Below, in pieces: positions 1 to 8,700 of a DNA stretch of 64,000 nucleotides; the stretch's first letter is position 1, and every line of letters begins with the position of its first letter. The stretch comes from Opitutia bacterium (GTDB lineage: Bacteria > Verrucomicrobiota > Verrucomicrobiia > Opitutales > Opitutaceae). The notes under the pieces are model-generated. The model was not told where the DNA came from and made no database searches. It saw only the letters and a program-made list of their open reading frames with translations. The DNA lies in assembly GCA_947474365.1 (NCBI GenBank), contig CANJIU010000026.1:1-64000 (forward strand), given 5' to 3'. A program made the translations under genes and the position numbers.

Positions 1-91
1 CCAGCTGCGCCGCCTGCACCTCCCATGGCGCCTCAAGGCCCAATAGCTTTCCATAATGTGCGACCACCGTCTCGTCCTTGCTTGGTTTCAT
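1..91 (-). CDS. ISL3-like transposase, N-terminal fragment cut by window edge
   Basis: The minus strand reads MKPSKDETVVAHYGKLLGLE followed by APWEVQAAQL and runs off the left edge, so only the first 30 codons are visible. A short sequence with Tyr, Leu-Leu-Gly-Leu and Pro-Trp at these spacings is typical of the N-terminus of ISL3-family (IS204/IS1001/IS1096/IS1165) transposases, just before their zinc-binding region. The ATG at 91 has a GGGAGG directly upstream, a good ribosome site. The start overlaps the last codons of the dockerin-like gene by 4 nt, because this element has landed inside that gene. Family assignment rests on few residues. Confidence 0.7.
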   Translation of the reverse strand, partial: MKPSKDETVVAHYGKLLGLEAPWEVQAAQL

Positions 92-146
92 CCTCCCAGC
101 CTGCCTGCTCTCCCCGAATCCTTGCCACTAAGAAACCGGGAGAACC
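1..146 (-). mobile_element. Left part of an ISL3-like insertion sequence
   Basis: The transposase start lies about 55 nt inside a probable element end. On the minus strand the sequence GGTTCTCCCGGTTTCTTAG begins at 146. ISL3 ends usually begin GG(C/T)TCT and ISL3 elements usually duplicate 8 bp, often AT-rich. The 8 bp just outside (147-154, taatcgtt on the plus strand) would be that duplication. The other end is outside the window, so neither inverted repeat nor duplication can be confirmed. Confidence 0.55.
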
Positions 147-855
147 TAATCGTTCCGTCCTTGTCCAGGTCGGCGCTGTGCACGTTGCTGGTTGGAGTGA
201 CGGGAGTCCCGCTGGCTGAGGGTTCGAAACTCGTGGCAAAGGTATACGCGCCGGTACGGGTGCTTGAATTGCGTACATTATAAATTTGGACGACTTTCAG
301 CAGTTCATCCAATCGCAGCCGCATGTCCTTGTTTGCATCGGCGGTGTGAAACACGGCCTCGGAAAACGTCAGTGTGGTTTGAACGGGGCTCCCTTGCGCA
401 TCGGTTGCCACCGCGTTGTTCAAGAGAGCGTAGGCGGCAAAAGACTGCACGGTGGTTGCGCCATCGGCAGGGTCGGCGAGACCGGCGGCGTAGTTCAGTT
501 CGACGTCGAAGGTGATCGGGCTTGCGGGAGCCGTCGCATAGGAAAACTCCCACGAAGTCTTGTCGCCGACCAGTGGTTGGAAGGTGGGTCCGGTGGCGCC
601 CTTGAAGCTCCACTTGGTGCTGGAACCGCTTGGAATCGTCGGGGCCGCCAAGCGCACCCCGAAGCGACTCAGCGCGCCCGTATAGGTGACAGTTACCGTG
701 AGCTTGATTGAACCGGACGAGTCCGCGAGGTATTGATGGACGGGTGAGGCAAGGGCGATCTTGGTGATTACCGGAGCCGACACCGCTGCGACCAGCTGCG
801 GACGGCACGACAGCATCGCAAAAGCGGCGATCAAAATCAGAATGGGCGTTTTCAT
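88..855 (-). CDS. Secreted cohesin-like/dockerin-like protein, C-terminus truncated by IS
   Basis: A 255-aa predicted exported protein. The start at 855 (MKTPILILIAAF) gives a clean signal peptide ending near VAA; the frame is open further upstream but that would overlap the preceding gene. Residues about 25-165 form a beta-sandwich domain clearly related to the whole of the neighbouring upstream protein (shared SPITFDVELNY-type strand). Then comes an EF-hand/dockerin-like pair: first loop DANKDMRLRLDE followed by LLKVVQIYN, second loop DLDKDGTI. The second helix never appears: after DGTI the reading frame enters the insertion sequence and stops after 19 foreign residues. The protein is therefore probably a damaged dockerin-type module and its function may be lost. 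Confidence 0.75.
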   Translation of the reverse strand: MKTPILILIAAFAMLSCRPQLVAAVSAPVITKIALASPVHQYLADSSGSIKLTVTVTYTGALSRFGVRLAAPTIPSGSSTKWSFKGATGPTFQPLVGDKTSWEFSYATAPASPITFDVELNYAAGLADPADGATTVQSFAAYALLNNAVATDAQGSPVQTTLTFSEAVFHTADANKDMRLRLDELLKVVQIYNVRNSSTRTGAYTFATSFEPSASGTPVTPTSNVHSADLDKDGTIRFSRFLSGKDSGRAGRLGG

Positions 856-881
856 GACAAGGAGGGATTGAGGCCGGCAGA

Positions 882-1334
882 TCAGTTTTCGCGTGGTTTG
901 AGGCGGGCGGCCGTAGCATAAAACGAGAGGCGATTCGTTGCGACCGACTTGGATTCGCCGTTGGAGCAAACGAGCATCTCGGCGCTCACGCTTTGTCCGG
1001 CGGACAACCCGGCGGGGTAGCTCACGGTCAATTCGAATTTAGCGGGTGAGGCCGGAACGGATACAAAGGCCCACTCAAGTTTGCCGATCGCTCCGGGCGG
1101 TGGCGCGATCTCCGGTCGGCATGGCCCCGACGTGTCCACGAGTGACCAACCTGGCGGCAGCATGATTGACCAACCAATCGCTCCGGGCGCCTCCTCAAAG
1201 GAGGCGATGGCACGAATGGTCAAAGTGCCCCCGGCCTTCGCCAGGTGATTGCTGTTGGCGACGATTGCCGCCTGCTGGCCGTTGGCAATGAACGGCAGCA
1301 ACAAGAGGAACGATCCCAGCATTAACTGCTTCAT
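882..1334 (-). CDS. Secreted cohesin-like domain protein
   Basis: A 150-aa exported protein with signal peptide (MKQLMLGSFLLLLPFIANGQ). The mature part is a single beta-sandwich domain resembling the N-terminal domain of the gene that follows 26 nt downstream on the same strand; both carry an aromatic W/F strand, then a PASP-x-x-F-(E/D)-(L/V) strand, then YPAGL/YAAGL. Cohesins are beta-sandwich domains that bind dockerins, and the downstream protein carries dockerin-like EF-hands. A cohesin-like role is an inference from fold type and context, not from a recognised cohesin signature. The two genes look like one operon. Confidence 0.65.
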   Translation of the reverse strand: MKQLMLGSFLLLLPFIANGQQAAIVANSNHLAKAGGTLTIRAIASFEEAPGAIGWSIMLPPGWSLVDTSGPCRPEIAPPPGAIGKLEWAFVSVPASPAKFELTVSYPAGLSAGQSVSAEMLVCSNGESKSVATNRLSFYATAARLKPREN

Positions 1335-1762
1335 AGGTTGGTTGGTTTTATGTTTTCCCCGCTGCCCGATTTCATCCGTGAACTCCTGACCGACGACATC
1401 CGTGTCGCTTTCCTCCCATCATAGGAGTGGGATGCGACCGACCCATGCAGACTCGAATACAAGCGAATTGATCGACACATCGGGTCGGGGCCTTTAATTG
1501 AAATTTGGTCGCCGGGGTTCGCTCGACCAAACGAGACGACTGACGCTCCGGATCTTCCCGCATCTCGATCGAGGTGTTCCCCTCGGGAAAACGGGCGATG
1601 CGCTCCAATTTCGGCTATCCGAAATTCTAAACCGAAACGACACCACTCTCCCCGGGAATGCGTCAGTACCCGCCCGAATCTTGCGAGTCGCGGTTCCCTC
1701 GATCATGTCTGCGCTTGCGGTTGACGGCGCTTCGTGGCGCCGTGGCAGGATAATCTTTCCCC
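1335..1762. other. Non-coding stretch between divergent genes
   Basis: This 428-nt gap separates the minus-strand secreted pair from the plus-strand enolase-superfamily gene and should hold both promoters. Short open frames cross it but show no recognisable protein sequence. A small dyad is visible (TTGGTCG near 1505 pairing with CGACCAA near 1524). No riboswitch, RNA gene or repeat was recognised. Confidence 0.5.
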
Positions 1763-3043
1763 ATGTTCACCCCTCGTCGTTTTTCCTCGGTGCCCCGGCG
1801 CACGTTTCTCAAGAGCTCCGCCGCGCTGGCCCTGCTCGGCTCGACGCGCGGCGTCGCCTCGGCCGCCGGCGCGGGCAAGGCGCCGTCGTTCGAAGATCTC
1901 CAACGGATCATGGATGCACCAGTGCTGAGCCTCGAGTCGGTCAAGGCGCCGGTGAACGTCGCGTCGATTGAGTTGCTGAAGAACGGCAAGACCTACCTCG
2001 TCCGCGCGCGTTCGACCGACGGCGTGGAGGTCGTCACGGTGCCGAATCCCGCCAGCATGGCGAAGGCGTTTCCCATTTTTCTGGACTGGGCGGCGCCGCA
2101 GTTCCTGAAAAAAGACGCCCGCACCATCGAATCCGTGCAAAAGGAGGCGTACCGGGCTGAGAGTAACTACAAGATGCAGGGCCTGCTGTTCTGGGTGGCG
2201 ATGACCGCGGTCGAACAGGCGTTGTTGGAACTCATGGGCCAGACGGCCAAACGGCCCTTGGCCGATTTCTTCGGTGGCGCGCGTCGCCGCGACATTCCGG
2301 TCTACTATGCGAGCGGGAATCGGGGCAACACGCCGGAAAAGGAAATCGAATATCTCCAGTCGCTCGTCGGCAGTTCCGGCGTGCGCGCGATCAAGTTCCG
2401 GCTCGGTGGGCGGATGAGCCGCAACGCCGACTCGCTGCCCGGTCGCACCGAGGCTCTGATTCCGCTCGTGCGGAAGACGTTTGGCGACGCGATGACGCTC
2501 TACGCCGATGCGAACAGCTCCTACGACGCCAAGGAGGGTATTCGGATCGGACGCATGATGGAAGAGTACCGCTATGCGTTCTACGAGGAGCCGTGCGAAT
2601 TTGACGACCTGTGGAGCACGAAGCAGGTCGCCGATGCGCTCACCATCCCGATCGCGCTGGGCGAACAGGAGTTCAGCCTGCATCGTTGGCGGTGGTGCAT
2701 CGCGAACAGGGTGATGGACGTCGTGCAGCCGGATCTGCATTACGGCGGCGGCTTCATCCGGGCGACCAAGGTGGCACGGATGGCGGCGGCGGCTGGCATG
2801 AACCTGGTGCCGCACATGTCCGGCGGGGGACTGGGCTATCTCGATGTGGTCCAGTTCGCCGCGTTTACGCCGAACATCGGACCCTTTCAGGAATTCAAGG
2901 GCGATGCGAAGATCCCGGTTTCCTGCCCGACGTCGTCCCTAAAATGCGAAAACGGCATGGTGCGCTGTCCGACGGGACCTGGCTTCGGCGTGACGGTCGA
3001 TCCTGACTTTGTCCGCAAGGCGCAGGTGATGAAGTTGGGCTGA
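1763..3043 (+). CDS. Tat-exported enolase-superfamily (mandelate racemase/sugar acid dehydratase type) enzyme
   Basis: A 426-aa protein of the mandelate racemase/muconate lactonizing group. These enzymes abstract the proton alpha to a carboxylate of a sugar acid, with Mg2+ stabilising the enolate. Residues 12-27 hold a Tat signal (PRRTFLKS then a hydrophobic run). In the barrel, K211-F-R213 occupies the usual K-x-K position, D249 (YADAN), E275/E276 (YEEP) and E301 (GEQE) are the metal ligands, and H351 (VPHMSGG) is a likely acid/base. The exact substrate cannot be read from sequence; a dehydratase for a sugar acid from polysaccharide breakdown is likely. Export of such an enzyme is uncommon. 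A dispersed palindromic repeat follows the stop. Confidence 0.9.
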   Translation: MFTPRRFSSVPRRTFLKSSAALALLGSTRGVASAAGAGKAPSFEDLQRIMDAPVLSLESVKAPVNVASIELLKNGKTYLVRARSTDGVEVVTVPNPASMAKAFPIFLDWAAPQFLKKDARTIESVQKEAYRAESNYKMQGLLFWVAMTAVEQALLELMGQTAKRPLADFFGGARRRDIPVYYASGNRGNTPEKEIEYLQSLVGSSGVRAIKFRLGGRMSRNADSLPGRTEALIPLVRKTFGDAMTLYADANSSYDAKEGIRIGRMMEEYRYAFYEEPCEFDDLWSTKQVADALTIPIALGEQEFSLHRWRWCIANRVMDVVQPDLHYGGGFIRATKVARMAAAAGMNLVPHMSGGGLGYLDVVQFAAFTPNIGPFQEFKGDAKIPVSCPTSSLKCENGMVRCPTGPGFGVTVDPDFVRKAQVMKLG

Positions 3044-3070
3044 GGCGCGACGATTTTTCGCGATTCCAAT

Positions 3071-3098
3071 CCACGCGACGAGGGCGTCGCGTCCCCAG
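3071..3098 (-). repeat. Dispersed palindromic repeat, copy A
   Basis: The minus-strand sequence from 3098 to 3071 begins CTGGGGACGCGACGCCC and continues CGTCGCGTGG. It matches the 28-nt core of copy B at 48344-48371 at 27 of 28 positions. Here the second arm of the hairpin is degraded, keeping only gcga and cgtcgcg. It sits between two convergent genes. Confidence 0.75.
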
Positions 3099-3182
3099 AG
3101 TCGGAAAGTCGGGTTCTGCCGCCACGCAACGTGACGCTCAGTTTTGCTCGCAGCTCTCGACTTTGCGCTCTCCGCTTTTGCC

Positions 3183-4325
3183 TCAGCGTGCTTTCGCCAT
3201 CCACGCCCCGGCCTCGCGGTTGGCGCGGGTGATGGCGGCGATGGCCTCGGCGTCGGGTTTTTCGTCGGCGTCACGCAGCGCCCGTTTGCGGGTTTCGTTG
3301 CGGAGGTACGCGCCGCAGAGGTGGTAGCCGACACAGCCGGGCACCTCGCGCAGCCGTCCGAGCGTCTCGACATAGCCGGCGCCATCATGCCGCTGGGAGC
3401 CGTTGGGGAAGCGAATGCTGCTCGCGTGATCCGCGACGAGAACGGGCTTGCCGGTCTTCGTGTGCCAGTGCGTGAGGTTTTTCGCGACGGGTTCGGGCTT
3501 GGCGAAATGTTGAAACGTCAGCGCGTCGACGAACGGACGTGCCGCCTCGACGACTTCATCCGCAATGGGACGGGCCGCCTCGTAGCGGTCGCCGAGGATG
3601 AGATGGTTGCGGTCGTAGCGCCGAATCGCGTCGTGCGTGACACGATAGTAGGTCGTCGCGAGTTCGAAAAGTTCACGACGGCCGGTCTCCGTCTTGAGTT
3701 TCTCCGGATCGAAGAGCGGGCCTCTCCACGTCGTGAACTGCGTCGTGTGAATCCACGTCGGGCAATCGAGATAGAAATAGCCGATCAACTTGGGATCATC
3801 CGCCATGCGGGCGCAGTTTTCCCTCGCCACGTAGTCACACCACTCGGCGAACTCCGGGCTCGCGAATGTCGGATACCGCGTCTCCGCCTCCCATTGGTGG
3901 AAGTCGGCGAACGGCAGTTGGTGGCAGTAGGGCAGATCCAGCCACTGGTATTCCTCGAACGTGAATGGGCGCGAGTGGCGATGATTGGTCGGGCCGCGAC
4001 TGACCACCTCCTGAGACCAGCCGACGCTGTTGAATCCCCACGCCCGAAGATCGGGCGCGACGGACTCCTTCAGCCAGCGCTCCATCGAATTGCCATACTT
4101 GCGAGCCCAGAGATCACCGTTGGCGGCATAGCGCAACGGGGAGGGATCGATGTGGTTCAGGCCGATCGAAAAAAACGGCTCGCCGGTCGGCGTGATGAAC
4201 CACGAGCGGCCGCCGCGTTGGCCGAGGGTGAAAAAGCGTGTGGTCGGAGCGGCGGCCCCGGCGCCGCGGAACGTGGTGGCGGCGGCCGCGGCGGCCAGCG
4301 ACGTCAGGAAATGGCGACGATTCAT
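3183..4325 (-). CDS. Exported glycoside-hydrolase-like TIM-barrel protein
   Basis: A 380-aa protein starting at 4325 (MNRRHFLTSLAAAAAATTF), which gives a Tat-like signal; the longer frame would run into the upstream DUF1501 gene. The mature part resembles clan-A TIM-barrel enzymes such as agarase-like glycosidases: FITPTGEPFFSIGLNH near the start, WGFNSVGWSQE on an early strand, then YFYLDCP and HNLILGDR-type strands (here NHLILGDRYE). An acidic residue at the end of a barrel strand fits a retaining glycosidase, but the family number is uncertain. It is the third gene of a run with the PSD1 cytochrome and DUF1501 proteins (16 nt from DUF1501), suggesting a coordinated polysaccharide function. 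Confidence 0.75.
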   Translation of the reverse strand: MNRRHFLTSLAAAAAATTFRGAGAAAPTTRFFTLGQRGGRSWFITPTGEPFFSIGLNHIDPSPLRYAANGDLWARKYGNSMERWLKESVAPDLRAWGFNSVGWSQEVVSRGPTNHRHSRPFTFEEYQWLDLPYCHQLPFADFHQWEAETRYPTFASPEFAEWCDYVARENCARMADDPKLIGYFYLDCPTWIHTTQFTTWRGPLFDPEKLKTETGRRELFELATTYYRVTHDAIRRYDRNHLILGDRYEAARPIADEVVEAARPFVDALTFQHFAKPEPVAKNLTHWHTKTGKPVLVADHASSIRFPNGSQRHDGAGYVETLGRLREVPGCVGYHLCGAYLRNETRKRALRDADEKPDAEAIAAITRANREAGAWMAKAR

Positions 4326-4341
4326 GGGGCAGCGTGCGAGC

Positions 4342-5775
4342 TCACGCCAGCATCCCCGGCACCAGTTTCCCGTGGACGTCGGTGAGCCGGTAGTCGCGAC
4401 CCTGAAAGCGAAACGTGAGTCGCGTGTGATCAAAGCCAAGAAGGTGGAGCATTGTGGCATTGAGGTCGTGCACGTGCACAGGATCGCGCACGACGTTGAA
4501 GCCGATGTCATCCGTCTCGCCGTGGATGTGCCCGCGTTTCACGCCGCCTCCGGCGAACCACATGCTATAGCAGCGATTGTGGTGATCGCGGCCGTCGTTG
4601 CCGCCCTGGACCATCGGCGTGCGGCCGAATTCTCCTCCCCATACGACGAGCGTGTCGTCGAGCAGGCCGCGCTGCTTGAGATCCTTCACGAGGGCGGCGC
4701 TGGCGCGATCGGTTTCCTCGGTGTTCTTCTTGATCGCCTTGGTGAGGTCGCCGTGTTGGTCCCAGGCCTCGTGGAAGAGCTGCACGAAACGCACGCCGCG
4801 CTCGATCAGGCGCCGCGCCAGCAGGCAATTCCGGGCGTAGTTGGCCTTTTTCACGTCGGTGATGCCGTAGAGTTCGAGGATGTGGGCGGGCTCCTGCGAA
4901 AGATCCATCAGCTCGGGCGCACTGGTTTGGAGCTGATACGCCATCTCGTAGGCTTGAATCCGCGCCGCGATCTCCGGATCACCGGCATCCGCGAGCGCGA
5001 GGTCGTTGAGTTGATGCAACGTGTCGAGCGAGGAGCGCTGCGCCTTGGCATCGATTCCCTTGGGGTTCGAAAGATAGAGCACCGGATCGCCGCTGCTGCG
5101 GAACGGGATGCCGCCGTAGAGCGTGGGCAGAAAGCCGCAGCCGTAGTTGCTCGCGCCGCCGCTGGTGCCCTTCGCGCTCGTGAGCACGACGTAGCCGGGC
5201 AGCTCCGCACTCTCGCTGCCGAGGCCGTACAGCGACCACGCGCCGAAGCTGGGGCGGCCGAATTGCTGCGAGCCGGTGTTCATCAGAATTTGCGCGGGTG
5301 CGTGATTGACGGCATCGGTCTGCATCGAGCGCACGAGACAGATGTCGTCGGCGATTTCCGAAATGTTGGGCAGCAATTCGCTCAGCTCCATGCCGCACTG
5401 GCCGCGCGGGGCGAATTTGTATTTCGGTCCAAGCAGCGCGGAGTTGGGTTTGATGAACGCGGCGCGGTAGTCCTTCAGCAGTTCGGGCGGCGGCAGCTGG
5501 CCGTCGCGCTTGGTGAGCTCCGGCTTGGGGTCGAAGAGTTCGAGCGAACTCGGGGCACCGGCCTGGAACATGTAGATCACGCGTTTCGCCTTCGCGGGAA
5601 AATGCGGGGCCTTGGGCGCGAGCGGATTCGAGGAAACCTTGGCTGCGGCGGAGGCCTCGCGGGGGAGCAGGGCGTTAAGCGCGATTCCAGCAAGGCCGAC
5701 GCCGCAGTCGCGCAGGAACCAGCGGCGGGTGAGCTGTCGGGCTTGGGCGAGACGAAATTCTTCGGCGAGGTTCAT
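4342..5775 (-). CDS. DUF1501 family Tat-exported protein
   Basis: A 477-aa member of DUF1501, a sulfatase/alkaline-phosphatase-like fold common in Planctomycetes and Verrucomicrobia. The N-terminus carries a Tat signal (TRRWFLRDCGVGLAG). Visible family marks are KRVIYMFQAGAPSSLELFDP, SELLPNISEIADDICLVRSM, the GGEFGRTPMVQ motif and DHHNRCYSMWFAGGG. The family is almost always encoded beside a PSCyt1/PSD1 cytochrome protein, as here: the upstream gene ends only 3 nt before this start. Its biochemical activity is not established. Confidence 0.93.
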   Translation of the reverse strand: MNLAEEFRLAQARQLTRRWFLRDCGVGLAGIALNALLPREASAAAKVSSNPLAPKAPHFPAKAKRVIYMFQAGAPSSLELFDPKPELTKRDGQLPPPELLKDYRAAFIKPNSALLGPKYKFAPRGQCGMELSELLPNISEIADDICLVRSMQTDAVNHAPAQILMNTGSQQFGRPSFGAWSLYGLGSESAELPGYVVLTSAKGTSGGASNYGCGFLPTLYGGIPFRSSGDPVLYLSNPKGIDAKAQRSSLDTLHQLNDLALADAGDPEIAARIQAYEMAYQLQTSAPELMDLSQEPAHILELYGITDVKKANYARNCLLARRLIERGVRFVQLFHEAWDQHGDLTKAIKKNTEETDRASAALVKDLKQRGLLDDTLVVWGGEFGRTPMVQGGNDGRDHHNRCYSMWFAGGGVKRGHIHGETDDIGFNVVRDPVHVHDLNATMLHLLGFDHTRLTFRFQGRDYRLTDVHGKLVPGMLA

Positions 5776-5778
5776 GGA

Positions 5779-8700
5779 TCAGTTCTTGGTCAGGGTTTCG
5801 TCGAGATTGAGCAGCACGCGGCCGACGAGCGTCCAGGCGGCGAGGTCGACCGGCGTGGCGTCGGCCGGGAGATCGATGGACTTGGTCATGTCGGAAAACG
5901 CGATTTCGGAGGCCTTGAGTTCGCCTTTGCGCAGACGCTCCCGGGAATCGGCGAGCAGGCGGAGCACGCTGTCTCGTTCGGGCGATCGTGGGGCGCGCGA
6001 GGTACAGAGGCGGTAGGCAAGGGTGGCACGCTCGGGATCGGTCGCGCCGCCCTCGCGCCAGACGCGGAGCGCGAAGGCCTGCGCCGCCTCAACGAAGATC
6101 GGCTCGTTGAGACCGGTGAGGGCGGCGAGAGGGGTGTTGGATCGCACGCGGCGCACGCAGGCAAAGTCGCCGTTGGGCGCGTCGAACGCACTGAGCATCG
6201 GATCCGGCATCGAGCGCTTGCGGAACAGATAGAGGCTGCGGCGATAGCGATCCAGGCCCTGTGGTACATTCCAATAGGTGACTTTGAAATAATTGTAGGA
6301 GAGGACGTTTTCCGGGACGGGGGGAAACACACTCGGGCCGCCGATCTGGTGGTGGATAAGTCCGGCGGCCGAGAGGGCGATGTCTCGTACGACCTCGGCG
6401 TCGGCGCGAAAGCGCGGACCGCGGGCGAGAAATTGGTTGCGCGGGTCGCGCTCCAATTGTTCCGGCGTGGCGCGGGACGATTGCTGATACGTGCGACTCG
6501 TGACGATCGTCCGCACGAGGCGCTTCTGGCTCCAGCCGTGCTCCATGAAATCAACGGCCAGCCAGTCGAGCAGTTCCTGATGCGTCGGTACGGGCGAACG
6601 CGTACCGAAGTCCTCAGGTGACTCGACGAATCCGGCTCCGAAGATCGACTGCCAGACGCGGTTCACGGCAACGCGCGCGGTGAGGGGAGAGCGACGGTCG
6701 GCGATCCAGCGGGCGAAAGTGAGACGATCGACCGGCGCGCCCTCCGGCAACGGGTGCAAGGCGGCCGGCACGTGCGGCGCCACCGGTTGCAACGGCTTGT
6801 CCCACGCGCCCCGGTCGAGCTTGCGCGTGGTGCGGGCATCAGGGGCGGTGCGTTCGGCGAGATGCATCACCGAGGTCGGGGCGACGGGATGGGTCTTCCA
6901 AAGGTTCTCGGCCTCCGTGTTGTATTTCTTGAGTTCAGGGCTGGCGGCGCGCCATGCCGCGAAAATGGCTTCGCGCTGCCGTGGGGTGCGTTCCTCGTCC
7001 GGAATGTCGAGGGCCTGGACTGCGGCGTAGTCGATCGGCACCGCCTTCGGGTCGGGCGCGGTGGTGAGCGAGAAGCGGCACCGGCCCAGCATGGTGTTGT
7101 GGCGGCCGTTGTCGTCGCCGCTGTGATGATAGCGCAGGCTGAACTTCAATTTCGTGCCGGCGGGAAATTGCAGCGGTTGATCAAACTGCACCACGGCGAC
7201 CGAACTGGTGTTGCGTCGGCCCGGGCCGCGATCGGCGCGCCAGGCAGTGTCGTTGTTGCCGTCGATCAGGTAGGCGACAGGACCGCAGATGCGTCGGTTC
7301 TCCTTGTCGAACGCGGCCTCCCACTCGCGTTCGAGTCCACGGGTGGCTTCCGCGAAATCGGCTGTCGCGTTCTTCAGGGCAATTTTCTCCCACTTGGTGC
7401 TGCCGGGCACCTGCGACGCCACCTCAAGCTCGGAGACGGCCCACGTTCCATATTTGCTCCGGCCCGGTCCTCCGAAGGGCAGGTCGTCGTGACAAAGAGC
7501 CTCGAGTTGCAGGCCCGTCGCGCCCTCGAGGTTGGGAGTGGTGATGACGTAGATGTCGCCCTTCGTGCTCGGATGGCCCTCGGTTAGAATCGATTGGTCG
7601 GCCAATTGCACCGGGTGATTCAGGCCGCTGACACTGCCGAGATCGGTTGCAGCCAGGGGCGTCCAGGCGATGCGCTGCTTCTGCACAGATTCGGCCCAGG
7701 CTGAAAGTTTCTCTTCCCACTTCGGTTGGGCTTTTTTCAGGCGCTCGTCGGCGGCGTGGAGATCCTTGGCGATTTTCTCGATCTGTTTCTGCTGGTCGCT
7801 CGTGTAGACCCACGATTGGGCTTCGTAGGTGTTGTTGAGGAACGCGAAGACGCCGAAATACTCGTCGTTCGTGATGGGATCGAATTTGTGCGAGTGGCAT
7901 TGCGCGCACTGCAACGTGAGGCCGAGGGCGGCCTTGCCGATGCAATCGAGGCGGTCGAACATTCCCTCGATCCGAAACTGTTCCGGCACGATCGCTCCCT
8001 CCTCGTTGATCATGCCGTTGCGCAGGAATCCGGTGGCGATCACCTGTTGCAGGGTGCGGTTGGGCAGCAGGTCGCCGGCGATTTGTTCGATGAGAAACTG
8101 ATCGTAAGGCAGGTCCTTGTTGAACGCGTTGATCACCCAGTCGCGCCACGTCCATTGTTCGCGGGGCAGGTCCTTTTCGAATCCGTTGCTGTCGGCGTAG
8201 CGTGCGGCGTCGAGCCAGACCCGCGCCCAGCGTTCACCGAAACGCTCCGAGGCCATCAACTGGGTGACGAGGTTGTCGACGGCGGCGCGGAGATCGTTCT
8301 TCGCCGCGACGCTGAAGGCGTCGACATCAGCCGGGGACGGCGGGAGGCCGGTGAGATCCAGAAACAACCGACGGCAGAGGGTGGCCGCGTCGGCGGGCGC
8401 GGAAGGTTTGAGCCCCGCGGCGCGCACCTTCGGAGCGACAAAGGCGTCGATCGGGTGGACTTTTGGGTCGGCAGGCAACGCCGCCTTTACGGGTGCCGCG
8501 AACGCCCAATGCGGTGCATAGGGCGCACCGTCGGCGATCCAGCGGCGGAGGATTTCCTTCTGCGCGGCGGTGAGCGACTTCTTCTCGTCTGGCGGAGGCA
8601 TCATCTCCTCTTTGTCCGTGGAGTGGATGCGCGCGATGAGTTCACTGTCCGCCGGTTTGCCCGCGATGATCGCGGGGACGTCGGAGCGGCCGCCCTTCAG

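Noticed and set aside
1498-1971. A 157-residue plus-strand frame before the enolase-superfamily gene
   Set aside because: It overlaps the real gene's start in another frame and shows only shadow-like composition.
4150-6621. An 823-residue open frame on the plus strand
   Set aside because: It is antisense to the DUF1501 and PSD1 genes, its composition is Arg/Gly-rich shadow sequence, and those genes carry clear family motifs.
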